Source: Ponticaulis profundi
Lineage (GTDB): Bacteria; Pseudomonadota; Alphaproteobacteria; Caulobacterales; Hyphomonadaceae
Assembly (NCBI RefSeq): GCF_042659465.1
Contig: NZ_JBHSSW010000005.1
Location: 62,001 to 126,000, forward strand
Direction of reading: 5' to 3'
DNA length: 64,000 nt
Part shown: positions 25,629 through 34,801 of the stretch, piece after piece
Position numbering within the stretch: position 1 is the stretch's first letter
How the letters are laid out: each line of letters opens with the position of its first letter
Program-made: the position numbers and the translations under genes
The notes under the pieces: generated by a model
Databases searched by the model: none
What the model was told of the DNA's origin: nothing
The model's input: the letters and a program-made list of their open reading frames with translations, nothing else

Positions 25629-28186
25629 TTGCTGGCCCGCAAACGCGTGTCCGCCGCAGCCTCATTCAACAAGTGAACGATGGTGTTGATCAGTAGGTCC
25701 GGGAGAACGGGTTTGCCGATATGCACATTCGCACCGCTCGCTTTGGCGAGCTCCTTGTGAGACTTCATGGCGTTCGCGCTCAACATGATGACCGGACAGG
25801 CCGCACGACCACGCTCTTTTTCCCAGCTGCGGATTTTCCGGGTGGCTTCCAAGCCATCCATGACCGGCATCTGCATATCCATAATCACGAAATCGAAATG
25901 CTCCGTCGTGAACCGGTCAAGCGCGTGCTGGCCGTTTTCAACGGTCTGAACATCATAACCGAGCGGGCTGAGAATGAGCTGAATGACGCGCTGATTGATC
26001 GGATGATCTTCCGCCAGCAGCACACGCAGGGATTTGTCGGACATGTCCAGTTCAGCTGGCGCAGGCGGATTAGACGGCATCTCCATATCCACTGTCTGGC
26101 AGCGCGGCAGGCGAATGATCGCCGTGAAGGTACTGCCTTTGCCGTACTCGGATTCGACCTTGATCGAGCCATCCATCAATTCGACCAGCGACTTGCAAAT
26201 ACTGAGCCCAAGGCCTGACCCGCCATAACGCTGATAGACTTTCTGATTGGCCTGGCTGAACGGATCAAAGACGCGCGACAAAGCCGACTGATCAATGCCG
26301 CAACCGGTATCACTGACCACAATCTGCAGGGCATCACGTTTATCCTGCGTCGACAGACATGAAATCGACAGCGTTACTGACCCAGCGGACGTAAATTTGA
26401 TGGCATTGCTGGTCAGATTGCCAATCACCTGCTTCAGACGGACCGCATCGCCAATATACATACGCTGACAGTCCGGTGCGATGTCGACATGGAAGGCAAT
26501 GCCCTTGTCACGCGCAGACAAAGCATAAAGCTCGCAGATGGAGGAGACGGTTTCTTTCAGGTCAAAAGGCTCGGCGTTCAGATCGAGACGGCCAGCCTCG
26601 ACCTTGGACACATCCAGAATATCGCTCAGCTGACGCTCCAGCTGCTGCGCAGACCGGCTGATCAACTGCGCCATTTCGAGCTGATCCTCTCGCAAATCCG
26701 TTTTGCGCAAGGCGCTGGCAACGCCAATGATGCCGTTCATAGGCGTGCGAAGTTCATGGCTCATCGTCGCCAGGAAGACGCTTTTGGCATCATTTGCCTT
26801 TTTCAGCTCTTTCGTGCGCTGCGCAATGCGTGTCTCAAGCTCGATAAGGTGGGAATCTGTTTTCCGACGGTAATCTTCAAGGACATTCGCCAGTCCGCCA
26901 ATTTCATCCTGACGTTTGCGGGTTTCGTCGATCAGTGCGCGGTCCTCTTCGCGCGTACGCGGCTCCTGCTCCTGGCTCGAGAAATTCCGAGCGAGTGCCA
27001 CAATCGGTTTGATTCCGAAATTGCGTATGAAAATGACCAGAATGCCAACGCACAGGAATGCGACCGACAGCGACACAATGAAGGTCGGCAAAACAGAGTC
27101 GAGCGTGCTCGCGAACAAGACATCGTTCGGGATATGAATAACAACGAACCAGTCAGGTACATCCAGATGATAGACGGCATTGACGTGCTCAAATAAGCGG
27201 CCCCGGTCGGCCGGAACAAAGCCCGATACAATCGACCGCTGGGCAACCGTGCTGGCGAGCGCCTCCGGGTGCAATCTTTCTTCAATTGCGTCGACATCCG
27301 GCTGGGTGACCTGCTCTTTTCCGAGCAGATCCGGATGCGCAATCAGAGAGCCATTGGATTCGATGAAATAGAGCTCGCTGCCTTTAATCGGAACATCGCT
27401 CAGAGCTTCGCGAAACGCAGCGCCCAAAGGCAAAGTCGTGCCCCAGATCCCAAGCTGCTCGCCATTCACACGGATAGGCGTTTGGCAGCCTGTCGTCAGC
27501 GCTTCGCCGCTTTGCACATAAGCCAGTCGGGAGAGCGGTGTACATTTCGTGATGCCTGCCGGATTGCGCTCCGGGTCGGACAAGCTCATGAAATTGAAAC
27601 TGTCGAACTTATAATCCGCCTTCGCGAGCGAACGATAGAACATCAGCTTGTCGTCGCGGCCGGGCGCAAAGACGATGAGATCGTTTCTCTTCGTCGCATA
27701 CCAGAGGCTCTCAATGTCCTCTTTCACGCTTGGCGCAATCTGAGCAATCGCCAGAAAAGCTGCAATCAGCTCTCGTTTCCGTTCAGGCGTCCATTCCGTA
27801 TCAGCGGAAATGAAAGCTCCAATGCCGTTTACCTGGCCAATCTCAGGAATATAGGTGCCATCAAACAAGGCATCAGAGCTGCGACGGGTACCGTCCTCCT
27901 TCACAGGGAAGAAGGTCTGAAGCATTTCCTCGATTTTTTGCTCTGTCAGATTTTCGTGGCGAAACAGGAACGCTGAATGCGTCGCAGCATGTGCTTTTTC
28001 GAGCCGGTCAAAGCGCAATTCCTCACGCTGGCCGCGTTCATAGATATAGTTGCTGACCTGCTCAGCCATGATTTTCCGGTCATGACTATACTCAGCAACC
28101 AGAGAAATCGCTGCCGATCCGATTATCGCCAGGGCTGCCAGAGGAAGCAGAAACCAAAAAAGCCTGGCCTGGATACTTTTCGCCAT
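25625..28186 (-). CDS. Hybrid sensor histidine kinase/response regulator
   Basis: 853 residues from ATG 28186 (TTG 28198 is also in frame). Domains in order: N-terminal transmembrane helix (about 5-30), a ~340-residue periplasmic Cache-like sensor, a second transmembrane helix followed by a HAMP-like stretch and coiled coil, HisKA with phospho-acceptor His477 in MSHELRTPMNG, HATPase with DTGCGID, GGSGLGLSI and GKGST glycine boxes, and a C-terminal receiver with Asp770 in VIMDMQMPVMDG and Lys in GKPV. The extracytoplasmic sensor suggests a small-molecule ligand, possibly an amino or organic acid. The partner Hpt protein or target regulator is not in the window. Confidence 0.93.
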   Translation of the reverse strand: MAKSIQARLFWFLLPLAALAIIGSAAISLVAEYSHDRKIMAEQVSNYIYERGQREELRFDRLEKAHAATHSAFLFRHENLTEQKIEEMLQTFFPVKEDGTRRSSDALFDGTYIPEIGQVNGIGAFISADTEWTPERKRELIAAFLAIAQIAPSVKEDIESLWYATKRNDLIVFAPGRDDKLMFYRSLAKADYKFDSFNFMSLSDPERNPAGITKCTPLSRLAYVQSGEALTTGCQTPIRVNGEQLGIWGTTLPLGAAFREALSDVPIKGSELYFIESNGSLIAHPDLLGKEQVTQPDVDAIEERLHPEALASTVAQRSIVSGFVPADRGRLFEHVNAVYHLDVPDWFVVIHIPNDVLFASTLDSVLPTFIVSLSVAFLCVGILVIFIRNFGIKPIVALARNFSSQEQEPRTREEDRALIDETRKRQDEIGGLANVLEDYRRKTDSHLIELETRIAQRTKELKKANDAKSVFLATMSHELRTPMNGIIGVASALRKTDLREDQLEMAQLISRSAQQLERQLSDILDVSKVEAGRLDLNAEPFDLKETVSSICELYALSARDKGIAFHVDIAPDCQRMYIGDAVRLKQVIGNLTSNAIKFTSAGSVTLSISCLSTQDKRDALQIVVSDTGCGIDQSALSRVFDPFSQANQKVYQRYGGSGLGLSICKSLVELMDGSIKVESEYGKGSTFTAIIRLPRCQTVDMEMPSNPPAPAELDMSDKSLRVLLAEDHPINQRVIQLILSPLGYDVQTVENGQHALDRFTTEHFDFVIMDMQMPVMDGLEATRKIRSWEKERGRAACPVIMLSANAMKSHKELAKASGANVHIGKPVLPDLLINTIVHLLNEAAADTRLRASN

Positions 28187-28379
28187 GTCGACAGCCAATT
28201 CTATGATCCCGAGCTCTAGGCGTATCGAAGAGTCGTAAACAAAGCGCTGAATATATTTAATGGATAAAGAGAGTAGCGGTCAGACTATCTTTAACGACTG
28301 TTTCCCTTGATCTTTTTTACGTATTTTTCTTCACCCGGATCTGAATTATCGGTCAATCGCCTACAGAATGCTTCGGCGT

Positions 28380-28835
28380 TCAGCCATTCCCCGGACGCCA
28401 GTCCGGCGGCGCGAGCTCAAAACCGGAAAATTCAAACCCCGGAGACACGGTGCAACCGCAAAGGGTCCATGCCCCAAGTGTTTCAGCCGTTTGCCAGGCG
28501 CCTGTCGGCACGACCAGTTGCGGCCGGGCGCCAGAGCGCAGATCCGGCCCCAGCTGGTGAGACGAACTCGTCTCGATCCGACCATCCTGCGACATGGTCA
28601 GCACCAAGGGTCCGCCCGCATACCAATGCCAGACTTCACTCGCATCAACGCGGTGCCAGTGGGACACCTCACCTGCCTGAAGCAGATAATAGATGGACGT
28701 CCCGACACTGCGGCCATTCGTTTCTCGTGGATCGCGAAAGACCTCACAAAAGTGTCCGCCTTCAGGGTGTGGTTTGAGGTTCAGCAGGCGAATGACCTCA
28801 TTCACTCCGAGATCGCCGCCCCCCGGAAACGGCAT
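28380..28835 (-). CDS. Cupin domain protein (DUF985/Cupin_5)
   Basis: 151 residues, a single cupin barrel. Family marks: LNLKPHPEGGHF near the N-terminus, TSIYYLL, HWHRVDASEVWHWYAG (candidate metal-binding His/Glu cluster) and a C-terminal CTVSPGFEFSGFEL. Enzymatic activity is not established for this family. Its ATG overlaps the stop of gloB (TGATG), so translation is coupled and the two form an operon. Confidence 0.9.
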   Translation of the reverse strand: MPFPGGGDLGVNEVIRLLNLKPHPEGGHFCEVFRDPRETNGRSVGTSIYYLLQAGEVSHWHRVDASEVWHWYAGGPLVLTMSQDGRIETSSSHQLGPDLRSGARPQLVVPTGAWQTAETLGAWTLCGCTVSPGFEFSGFELAPPDWRPGNG

Positions 28836-29605
28836 CAGAAATTATCCTTGCGCGCACGTATCTCGGCGAAGGTTGCCACCATATCGCCCGGATGCCCCAT
28901 GGCGGTCTGCAGCGCTTCATTGTCTGCGCGCAGGAATGGATTGGAGGCAAGCTCATTGGCCAGAGATGTCGGTACAGTTGGCTTGTTATCGGCCCGCAAT
29001 GCGCGAACGCGATCAACATACATCTGAAGCGCCTTGTTACCCGGCTCGATCGTCACTGCAAAATCTGCATTAGCGGCGGTGTATTCGTGCGCGCAGTAAA
29101 GAAGCGTATCCGTCGGCAATGCCCGGATTTTCTCAAGACTGTCCCACATTTGCTCAGGCGTCCCTTCAAACAATCTGCCACACCCGAGTGCAAAGACAGT
29201 ATCGCCAACAAAGGCCACCTGCACGTCTTCCATGTGATAGGCGATATGCCCGCTGGTATGCCCCGGCACATCCAGAACACGCGCCACACGCGCACCGAGA
29301 TTGACGATGGAATCCTGATGAACAAGGCGGTCTATGCCTGGAATCTTCTCGGATTCATTGGCCGGCCCGATGATAACGCAGCCCGTCGCTTCCTTGATTT
29401 CCAGATTGCCGCCCGCGTGGTCCGGATGCCAGTGTGTGTTCCAGATCTGCGTGATCTGCCAGCCCTTTTTTTCAGCCTCTGCCAGTATGACTTTGGCATC
29501 TGGCGTATCGATTGCCGCTGTTTCGCCGGACGCCTTGTCATGGACAAGATAGCCATAATTGTCGCTCAGACACCGGAACTGGTGGATTTCGAAATCATTC
29601 ATCAT
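28835..29605 (-). CDS. gloB: Hydroxyacylglutathione hydrolase (glyoxalase II)
   Basis: 256 residues from ATG 29605 (ATG 29602 and TTG 29608 are adjacent in-frame alternatives; AGGGAAA lies just upstream). Metallo-beta-lactamase fold hydrolase that releases D-lactate from S-lactoylglutathione in methylglyoxal detoxification. The binuclear metal motif is THWHPDHAGGN, followed by PGHTSGHI, VGDTVFALGCGRLFEG and YCAHEYT, the glyoxalase II-specific set. The divergent methyltransferase neighbour is a common arrangement in alphaproteobacteria. Confidence 0.94.
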   Translation of the reverse strand: MMNDFEIHQFRCLSDNYGYLVHDKASGETAAIDTPDAKVILAEAEKKGWQITQIWNTHWHPDHAGGNLEIKEATGCVIIGPANESEKIPGIDRLVHQDSIVNLGARVARVLDVPGHTSGHIAYHMEDVQVAFVGDTVFALGCGRLFEGTPEQMWDSLEKIRALPTDTLLYCAHEYTAANADFAVTIEPGNKALQMYVDRVRALRADNKPTVPTSLANELASNPFLRADNEALQTAMGHPGDMVATFAEIRARKDNF

Positions 29606-29671
29606 CAAATTTCCCTATTGCGCGTAAGTATGTTGGCATGATGCCATGCTTGCAAGGAAAGGCGCCAAGCG

Positions 29672-30409
29672 ATGCGATTGGACATTACCACGCTCATGTC
29701 GTTCTACGACAGCCCATTGGGGCAAAGCGCCAATCGCGCAATCCTGGAAAGGATCAACGCCCTTTGGGGCGACCTCTCCGGTCTGGACGTCCTTGGCATC
29801 GGCTATGCGCCGCCCTTTCTCGAGGGGCTTGAAGGCAAACCACGCAGATCTGTTTGCCTCATGCCGCATTCGCAAGGCGCTCATGCCTGGCCGGATGGTG
29901 AACGTGGCTCTGCAACGGCGCTCTCCAACGAGCGCGAACTGCCCTTCATGGATGCGATCTTTGACCGGATCCTTGTCATCCATGCGCTGGAAGAAACCGC
30001 TCACGCTCCGGACTTTCTTCGTGAAATCTGGCGCGTCAGTGCTCCTCAGGCCCGCATTCTGATCATCACGCCCAATCGGTCGGGTGTCTGGTCGCTCAGC
30101 GATTCAACCCCGTTCGGCTATGGACGCCCTTTCTCTCAACGGCAATTGAAGCGATTGATGCGAGACGCCCTGATTGAACCAAGCGCCTGGACCCGTTCAC
30201 TATATACACCGCCGATTGATTGGAAGATTTTCACATCATCGTCAGAAGGTTGGGAACGAGCCGGAGAGATATTCGTTGCAAATTTCGGAGGCGTTAATCT
30301 CGTTGAAGGCACCAAACGTGTGCAGATCGACCCGAAAACGCCAGAAAAAGCCAGGGTTGTAGTGCCATCCGGACTTCGCCCGGCAGTATCCTTAAATAAG
30401 GACTTGTAG
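29672..30409 (+). CDS. SAM-dependent methyltransferase-like protein
   Basis: 245 residues. Class I methyltransferase fold (Methyltransf_11 type), with a degenerate glycine motif VLGIGYAPPFL at about 39-49, the acidic motif region ELPFMDAIFDRILVIHALE (about 89-107) and a post-motif strand ARILIITPNRSGVWS. It is conserved next to gloB in many alphaproteobacteria, with no known substrate. The weak first motif leaves catalytic competence open. Confidence 0.75.
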   Translation: MRLDITTLMSFYDSPLGQSANRAILERINALWGDLSGLDVLGIGYAPPFLEGLEGKPRRSVCLMPHSQGAHAWPDGERGSATALSNERELPFMDAIFDRILVIHALEETAHAPDFLREIWRVSAPQARILIITPNRSGVWSLSDSTPFGYGRPFSQRQLKRLMRDALIEPSAWTRSLYTPPIDWKIFTSSSEGWERAGEIFVANFGGVNLVEGTKRVQIDPKTPEKARVVVPSGLRPAVSLNKDL

Positions 30410-30471
30410 ACACATTTATAGTATGTTACACACCTAACACAGGTTCTTAATGAGGGATTAGGAGACACGCC

Positions 30472-30816
30472 ATGAAATTCATCACTGCCGTATTCAAGCC
30501 ATCGAAACTCGACGCGATCCTCGACACGCTGACAGAGCTGGGTGTTACCGGCCTGACCGTCACCGAAGTTCGCGGCTATGGACGCCAGCAAGGCAAAACC
30601 GAAGTTTATCGTGGCACCGAGTACGAAGTGCGCCTGCTTCCAAAGGTGAAAGTCGAAATCGCATGTGCCGATGAAGCTGTCGACAAGATTGTTACAGCAA
30701 TTTCTGAAACAGCCAACACCGGCAAAATCGGCGACGGCAAGATTTTCGTCACGTCTCTCGAAGCTGCTGTTCGTATTCGCACAGGCGAGCGCGACAGCCA
30801 GGCCATCGAGGCGTAA
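30472..30816 (+). CDS. Nitrogen regulatory protein P-II
   Basis: 114 residues, about the standard length. A trimeric signal protein that senses 2-oxoglutarate and ATP/ADP. The uridylylation site Tyr51 is present in the T-loop (YRGTEYEV), and the C-terminal signature TGKIGDGKIFV is intact. GlnB and GlnK cannot be separated with confidence; it is not followed by amtB or glnA, unlike the usual glnK-amtB or glnB-glnA arrangements. A leader of about 60 bases with AT-rich elements precedes it. Confidence 0.95.
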   Translation: MKFITAVFKPSKLDAILDTLTELGVTGLTVTEVRGYGRQQGKTEVYRGTEYEVRLLPKVKVEIACADEAVDKIVTAISETANTGKIGDGKIFVTSLEAAVRIRTGERDSQAIEA

Positions 30817-30868
30817 GGCGAAGACAGTCCCCAGATCGAAGCCACACACCCGTTCGAGTGGTTTCGTC

Positions 30869-30899
30869 ACCCCTGAAGGCATTGCCTTCAGGGGTTTGT
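30869..30899 (+). terminator. Terminator-like hairpin after the P-II gene
   Basis: A perfect 11-bp stem, CCCCTGAAGGC (30870-30880) and GCCTTCAGGGG (30884-30894), with a 3-base loop. Only three T follow, so the tract is weak, but position and stem strength fit termination. Confidence 0.75.
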
Positions 30900-31041
30900 C
30901 GTATCTGAGCCATCAATTTCTTCGCAATCGCGCCAACAATCCGATCAATCAGGTGATGTTGCCCCTGAATACAGCCATCTGATCTTTACCATATTGCGCC
31001 AGTCTCAAATTCTGAGGCCAGCAATAAAAGGTGAAGCTCAC

Positions 31042-32433
31042 TTGTCGCATTATGATCTGATTGTCATTGGCAGCGGGCCGGCCGGACGCCGGGCAGCGGT
31101 TCAGGCCGCAAAGCTCAAGAAAACTGTCCTCTGTGTTGATCGAGGCAGGCGCGTCGGCGGTGTCTGTGTCCATACCGGCACCATTCCATCCAAGACATTG
31201 CGCGAAACGGTTCTGAACCTGACGGGCTGGCGGGAGCGTGGATTTTACGGACGCGGCTATCGGGTCAAAGACCGGATCACGGCAGATGATCTGATGCAGC
31301 GTCTGACGAAAACGCTCGACCATGAAGTGGAACTTCTCGAGCACCAGTTCACCCGGAACAAGGTCGAGATCGCGCGTGGCGCAGCTAAGTTCACAGATGC
31401 GAACAGCATAGAAATCGACTGTGGCGAAGGCGAAATTCTCAAAGCCAGCGCCGATAAGTTCATTCTCGCTATCGGCACGCGGCCTTATCGTCCGGACGAT
31501 ATTCCCTTCGATGATGCCATTCTCGATGCAGATGAAATACTTGAACTCACGCGCCTGCCACGAAGCCTGACCGTTATCGGCGGCGGGGTCATTGGTATTG
31601 AATATGCGACGATTTTCAGCGCTCTGGATGTTAAAGTCACCGTACTGGAAGCCGCAGATGGACTTTTGAAATTCGTGGATCGGGAACTGATTGACGAATT
31701 CATGCATGATCTGCGCGATCGCGGCGTCACCATTCGCCTCAACGCTGTTACAACATCCGTGTCACGTCAGGGAGAAGACGCCTGCCTGGTCGAACTCGAG
31801 GATGGTCGTCAGGTCTGGTCGGAAATGGTGCTCTATGCGGCGGGCCGCCAAGGCGCGGTTGAAGGCCTTAATCTGGAAGCTGCGGGCCTGACCTCTGACA
31901 AGCGTGGACGTCTGAAAGTAAATGAAAAGGTTTTCCAGACAGATGTCCCACACATCTATGCCTGCGGTGACATTATCGGGTTTCCGAGCCTCGCCTCAAC
32001 GGCGATGGAACAGGGACGCATCGCAGCGCGTGCTGCTTTCAATGTTCAGACAGAAGCGCCGCCTGAATATTTCCCATACGGGATTTACGCTGTGCCCGAA
32101 ATCTCGACGGTTGGTGAGACGGAAGAAGAAGTCCGCGCTCGCAAAGAGCCTTATGAATGCGGCGTGGCGCGGTTTCGCGAAACCGCCCGCGGTCACATTA
32201 TGGGCGTCAATTCCGGCTTCATGAAACTCATCTTCTCCCTGAAAAGCCGGAAACTGCTCGGCGCACACATTGTCGGTGAAGGCGCAACCGAGCTCATTCA
32301 CATCGGGCAGGCCGTCATCACGCTAGGCGGAACGCTGGAGTATTTCGTCGAAAACACCTTCAACTATCCGACGCTCGCCGAAGCTTACAAAATCGCGGCG
32401 CTGGACGCCTGGAACCGGATGCCCCGGGTCTAG
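31042..32433 (+). CDS. sthA: Soluble pyridine nucleotide transhydrogenase
   Basis: 463 residues from TTG 31042; AAGGTGA lies 7 bases upstream and the protein then begins MSHYDLIVIGSGPAG, as in the family. The upstream TTG at 30994 has no such site. FAD enzyme that transfers hydride between NADPH and NAD. FAD motif IGSGPAG, the segment GGVCVHTGTIPSK that replaces the redox-disulfide CxxxxC of related lipoamide dehydrogenases with CVHTGT, the NAD motif VIGGGVIGIEYATIF and YACGDIIGFPSLA support SthA over dihydrolipoamide dehydrogenase. Only one cysteine remains at the redox site, which is diagnostic. Confidence 0.9.
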   Translation: MSHYDLIVIGSGPAGRRAAVQAAKLKKTVLCVDRGRRVGGVCVHTGTIPSKTLRETVLNLTGWRERGFYGRGYRVKDRITADDLMQRLTKTLDHEVELLEHQFTRNKVEIARGAAKFTDANSIEIDCGEGEILKASADKFILAIGTRPYRPDDIPFDDAILDADEILELTRLPRSLTVIGGGVIGIEYATIFSALDVKVTVLEAADGLLKFVDRELIDEFMHDLRDRGVTIRLNAVTTSVSRQGEDACLVELEDGRQVWSEMVLYAAGRQGAVEGLNLEAAGLTSDKRGRLKVNEKVFQTDVPHIYACGDIIGFPSLASTAMEQGRIAARAAFNVQTEAPPEYFPYGIYAVPEISTVGETEEEVRARKEPYECGVARFRETARGHIMGVNSGFMKLIFSLKSRKLLGAHIVGEGATELIHIGQAVITLGGTLEYFVENTFNYPTLAEAYKIAALDAWNRMPRV

Positions 32434-32438
32434 AGCGC

Positions 32439-33053
32439 TTACTCGCTCGCCTGTGAAACGAGTGCGTCGAAAAATGAAAAGGCATCTTCAGAAGCCCAGT
32501 CTGCCTCCCCTTCGAGGCGGGCCAGCTCACGGCCATCCTCGCCATAGATGAGCGTTGTCGGGAAACCCGCAACCAGAGAGTCGAACAAGACACCGCGCGT
32601 CGGATCGGCGAAGAACTCGAGCCTGTCATCGGTGAGGTCGGCCAGCTGCTTTCGCGCCAGCGGAAAATCACCTACCCGGTCAACCGAAATCGCCATCACT
32701 TTGAGGTCGTTTTCGTCATAGCGATCCTGCAGCGCAGCCAGTGTCGGCATCTCCACAATGCAGGGCGCGCAGAAGGTACCCCAGAAGTTCACCACCAGAA
32801 TTCGCCCCTGATAATCAGCCAGGGTGAGCATGGATTCATCAGGTCCCAAAAGTTCGGCATCCGATTGAATGGGAGGTTCTGCGCGAATTTGGAGTGATTT
32901 CAGGTCACCAACAGCGTAGGTTTTCAGCCCTGTCTTCGGTTCTGTCGTTGAACTCGCGGAAAACCAGACATAGACAACAGAACAAAGGCCAATAAGAAGC
33001 ATGGCCGGAATACCATATCGGGTGAGCATTGCCATAAGTGCGGTGTCCTTCAT
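32439..33053 (-). CDS. tlpA: TlpA-family thiol:disulfide oxidoreductase
   Basis: 204 residues. N-terminal membrane anchor (about residues 12-32) followed by a periplasmic thioredoxin fold with active site WGTFCAPC (about residues 91-98), VVNFWGT before it and a cis-proline region FPTTLI. TlpA-type proteins are reductants in cytochrome oxidase (Cu) maturation. It is divergent from argH, an arrangement conserved in many alphaproteobacteria. Confidence 0.9.
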   Translation of the reverse strand: MKDTALMAMLTRYGIPAMLLIGLCSVVYVWFSASSTTEPKTGLKTYAVGDLKSLQIRAEPPIQSDAELLGPDESMLTLADYQGRILVVNFWGTFCAPCIVEMPTLAALQDRYDENDLKVMAISVDRVGDFPLARKQLADLTDDRLEFFADPTRGVLFDSLVAGFPTTLIYGEDGRELARLEGEADWASEDAFSFFDALVSQASE

Positions 33054-33079
33054 CCTCTGAAAGGATTGAGATAGTCATC

Positions 33080-34477
33080 ATGGCGAAAAAGCCAGCGCAA
33101 GGTCAGGAAATGTGGGGCGGACGCTTTGCCGCAAAGCCAGACCAGATCATGGAAGCCATTAACGCCTCGATCGATGTTGATCAACGCATGGCCGAAGAAG
33201 ATATCGCAGGATCCAAAGCCCATGTGCGCATGCTGGCTGACCGCGGCATTGTCACTGAAGCCGACCGTGATGCCATTCTGGGCGGCCTCGACGCAGTGAT
33301 TGAAGAGATCCGCAAAGGCGACTTTCCTTTCCGAAAAGATCTCGAAGACATTCACATGAATGTCGAAGCCCGCCTCAAGGAATTGATCGGCGAGCCGGCT
33401 GGACGCCTGCACACGGGCCGTTCAAGAAATGATCAGGTCGCAACAGACTTCCGCCTGTGGGTCCGCGAAGCACTGAAAACCCGCGCCGACCAGGCTGAGG
33501 CGCTTATGCGAGCCTTGATCGATCAGGCCGATTTGCATGCTGAAACCGTCATGCCCGGCTTCACCCATTTGCAGACCGCTCAACCTGTCACCTTTGGCCA
33601 TCACCTGATGGCATATGTCGAGATGTTCTCTCGCGATAAATCACGCTTTCAGGATGCCCTTGTGCGCATGAATGAGAGCCCGCTTGGCGCGGCGGCTCTG
33701 GCCGGAACCGGTTTCCCGATTGATCGTGAGCAGACCGCCGAAGCGCTCGACTTCTTTGCTCCGATGGCCAACTCACTGGACGCTGTGTCCGCACGCGATT
33801 TTGCGGTCGAAGCGGTCTCTGCCTGCTCGATCTGCGCCATGCATTTGTCACGACTGGCCGAAGAAATCGTGATCTGGGCGTCAGCTCAGTTCCACTTCGT
33901 TCGCCTGTCCGATGCGTGGTCGACCGGCTCCTCCATCATGCCGCAAAAGCGCAACCCCGACGCCGCTGAGCTCGTCCGCGCCAAGACCGGGCGTATTTAC
34001 GGCGCGCTTCAGGCACTTCTGACCGTTCTGAAGGGTCTGCCGCTGGCCTATTCGAAAGATATGCAGGAAGATAAGGAACTGACCTTCCTGGCCTTTGATG
34101 CGCTCGATCTGTGTCTTGCCAGTATGACAGGCATGGTTTCCAGCTGGACAGTCGATAAAGATGCCATGCGCGCAGCCGCCGCCCATGGGTTCTCAACCGC
34201 AACCGATCTGGCCGACTATCTCGTGCGCGAACTCGGCCTGCCCTTCCGAGAGGCCCACCATGTCACCGGCGCGACTGTGAAGCTCGCGGAAGACAAGGGC
34301 TGCGACCTTGCCGATTTGTCACTCGAAGAGCTCCAGTCTGTCGAACCTCGCCTTACAGATGCCGTATATTCGGTGCTGACTGTGGAAGCATCCGTAAACT
34401 CTCGCACGAGCTATGGTGGAACCGCGCCAGCGCGTGTGCGAGAACAGATTTCCCGTTGGAAGGAGCTTCTTGAATGA
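33080..34477 (+). CDS. argH: Argininosuccinate lyase
   Basis: 465 residues from ATG 33080; the reading frame is open from 33038 but MAKKPAQGQEMWGGRF is the family start. It cleaves argininosuccinate to arginine and fumarate, the last step of arginine synthesis. Signatures: HTGRSRNDQ with the substrate-binding loop, MPGFTHLQTAQP, and the catalytic-serine loop GSSIMPQKRNPD. First gene of an operon with lptM and lysA; its stop overlaps the lptM start (ATGA). Confidence 0.97.
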   Translation: MAKKPAQGQEMWGGRFAAKPDQIMEAINASIDVDQRMAEEDIAGSKAHVRMLADRGIVTEADRDAILGGLDAVIEEIRKGDFPFRKDLEDIHMNVEARLKELIGEPAGRLHTGRSRNDQVATDFRLWVREALKTRADQAEALMRALIDQADLHAETVMPGFTHLQTAQPVTFGHHLMAYVEMFSRDKSRFQDALVRMNESPLGAAALAGTGFPIDREQTAEALDFFAPMANSLDAVSARDFAVEAVSACSICAMHLSRLAEEIVIWASAQFHFVRLSDAWSTGSSIMPQKRNPDAAELVRAKTGRIYGALQALLTVLKGLPLAYSKDMQEDKELTFLAFDALDLCLASMTGMVSSWTVDKDAMRAAAAHGFSTATDLADYLVRELGLPFREAHHVTGATVKLAEDKGCDLADLSLEELQSVEPRLTDAVYSVLTVEASVNSRTSYGGTAPARVREQISRWKELLE

Positions 34478-34791
34478 AACACCTGATCGCACTGCCGCTC
34501 TGCCTGGCTGCCCTCTCTCTGTCCGCTTGCGGACTTCGTGGAGACCTGGAGCGCCCGGATCCTATGTGGGGCAATCCGAACGAGCCGGAAACACCGCCTG
34601 CCGTAGAAGAACCACAACAGGAAGCTGCCCTGCGTCAACGCAGCGAGCCTGAGCCGGAGCCGACAACCTCTTACCGTGATCCTGAAACGGGTGAGATTGT
34701 CTGGATTGAGAACGAAAATGGCGGCGACAAGCCTCTGGCGAAACCGACCACACCTATTGAATCCGGCGGCCTGCCGCCCGTAGAAGAGTAA
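34474..34791 (+). CDS. lptM: LptM-like small lipoprotein
   Basis: 105 residues. Signal peptide with lipobox LSAC (Cys19), followed by GLRGDLERPDP, the short conserved segment of the LptM (YifL) family that assists disulfide maturation of the LptD lipopolysaccharide translocon. The remainder is a Pro/Glu-rich, low-complexity tail, longer than in E. coli. The place between argH and lysA is the typical one for alphaproteobacteria. Function is assigned from family and context. Confidence 0.75.
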   Translation: MKHLIALPLCLAALSLSACGLRGDLERPDPMWGNPNEPETPPAVEEPQQEAALRQRSEPEPEPTTSYRDPETGEIVWIENENGGDKPLAKPTTPIESGGLPPVEE

Positions 34792-34801
34792 ATTCCGTCA
34801 C

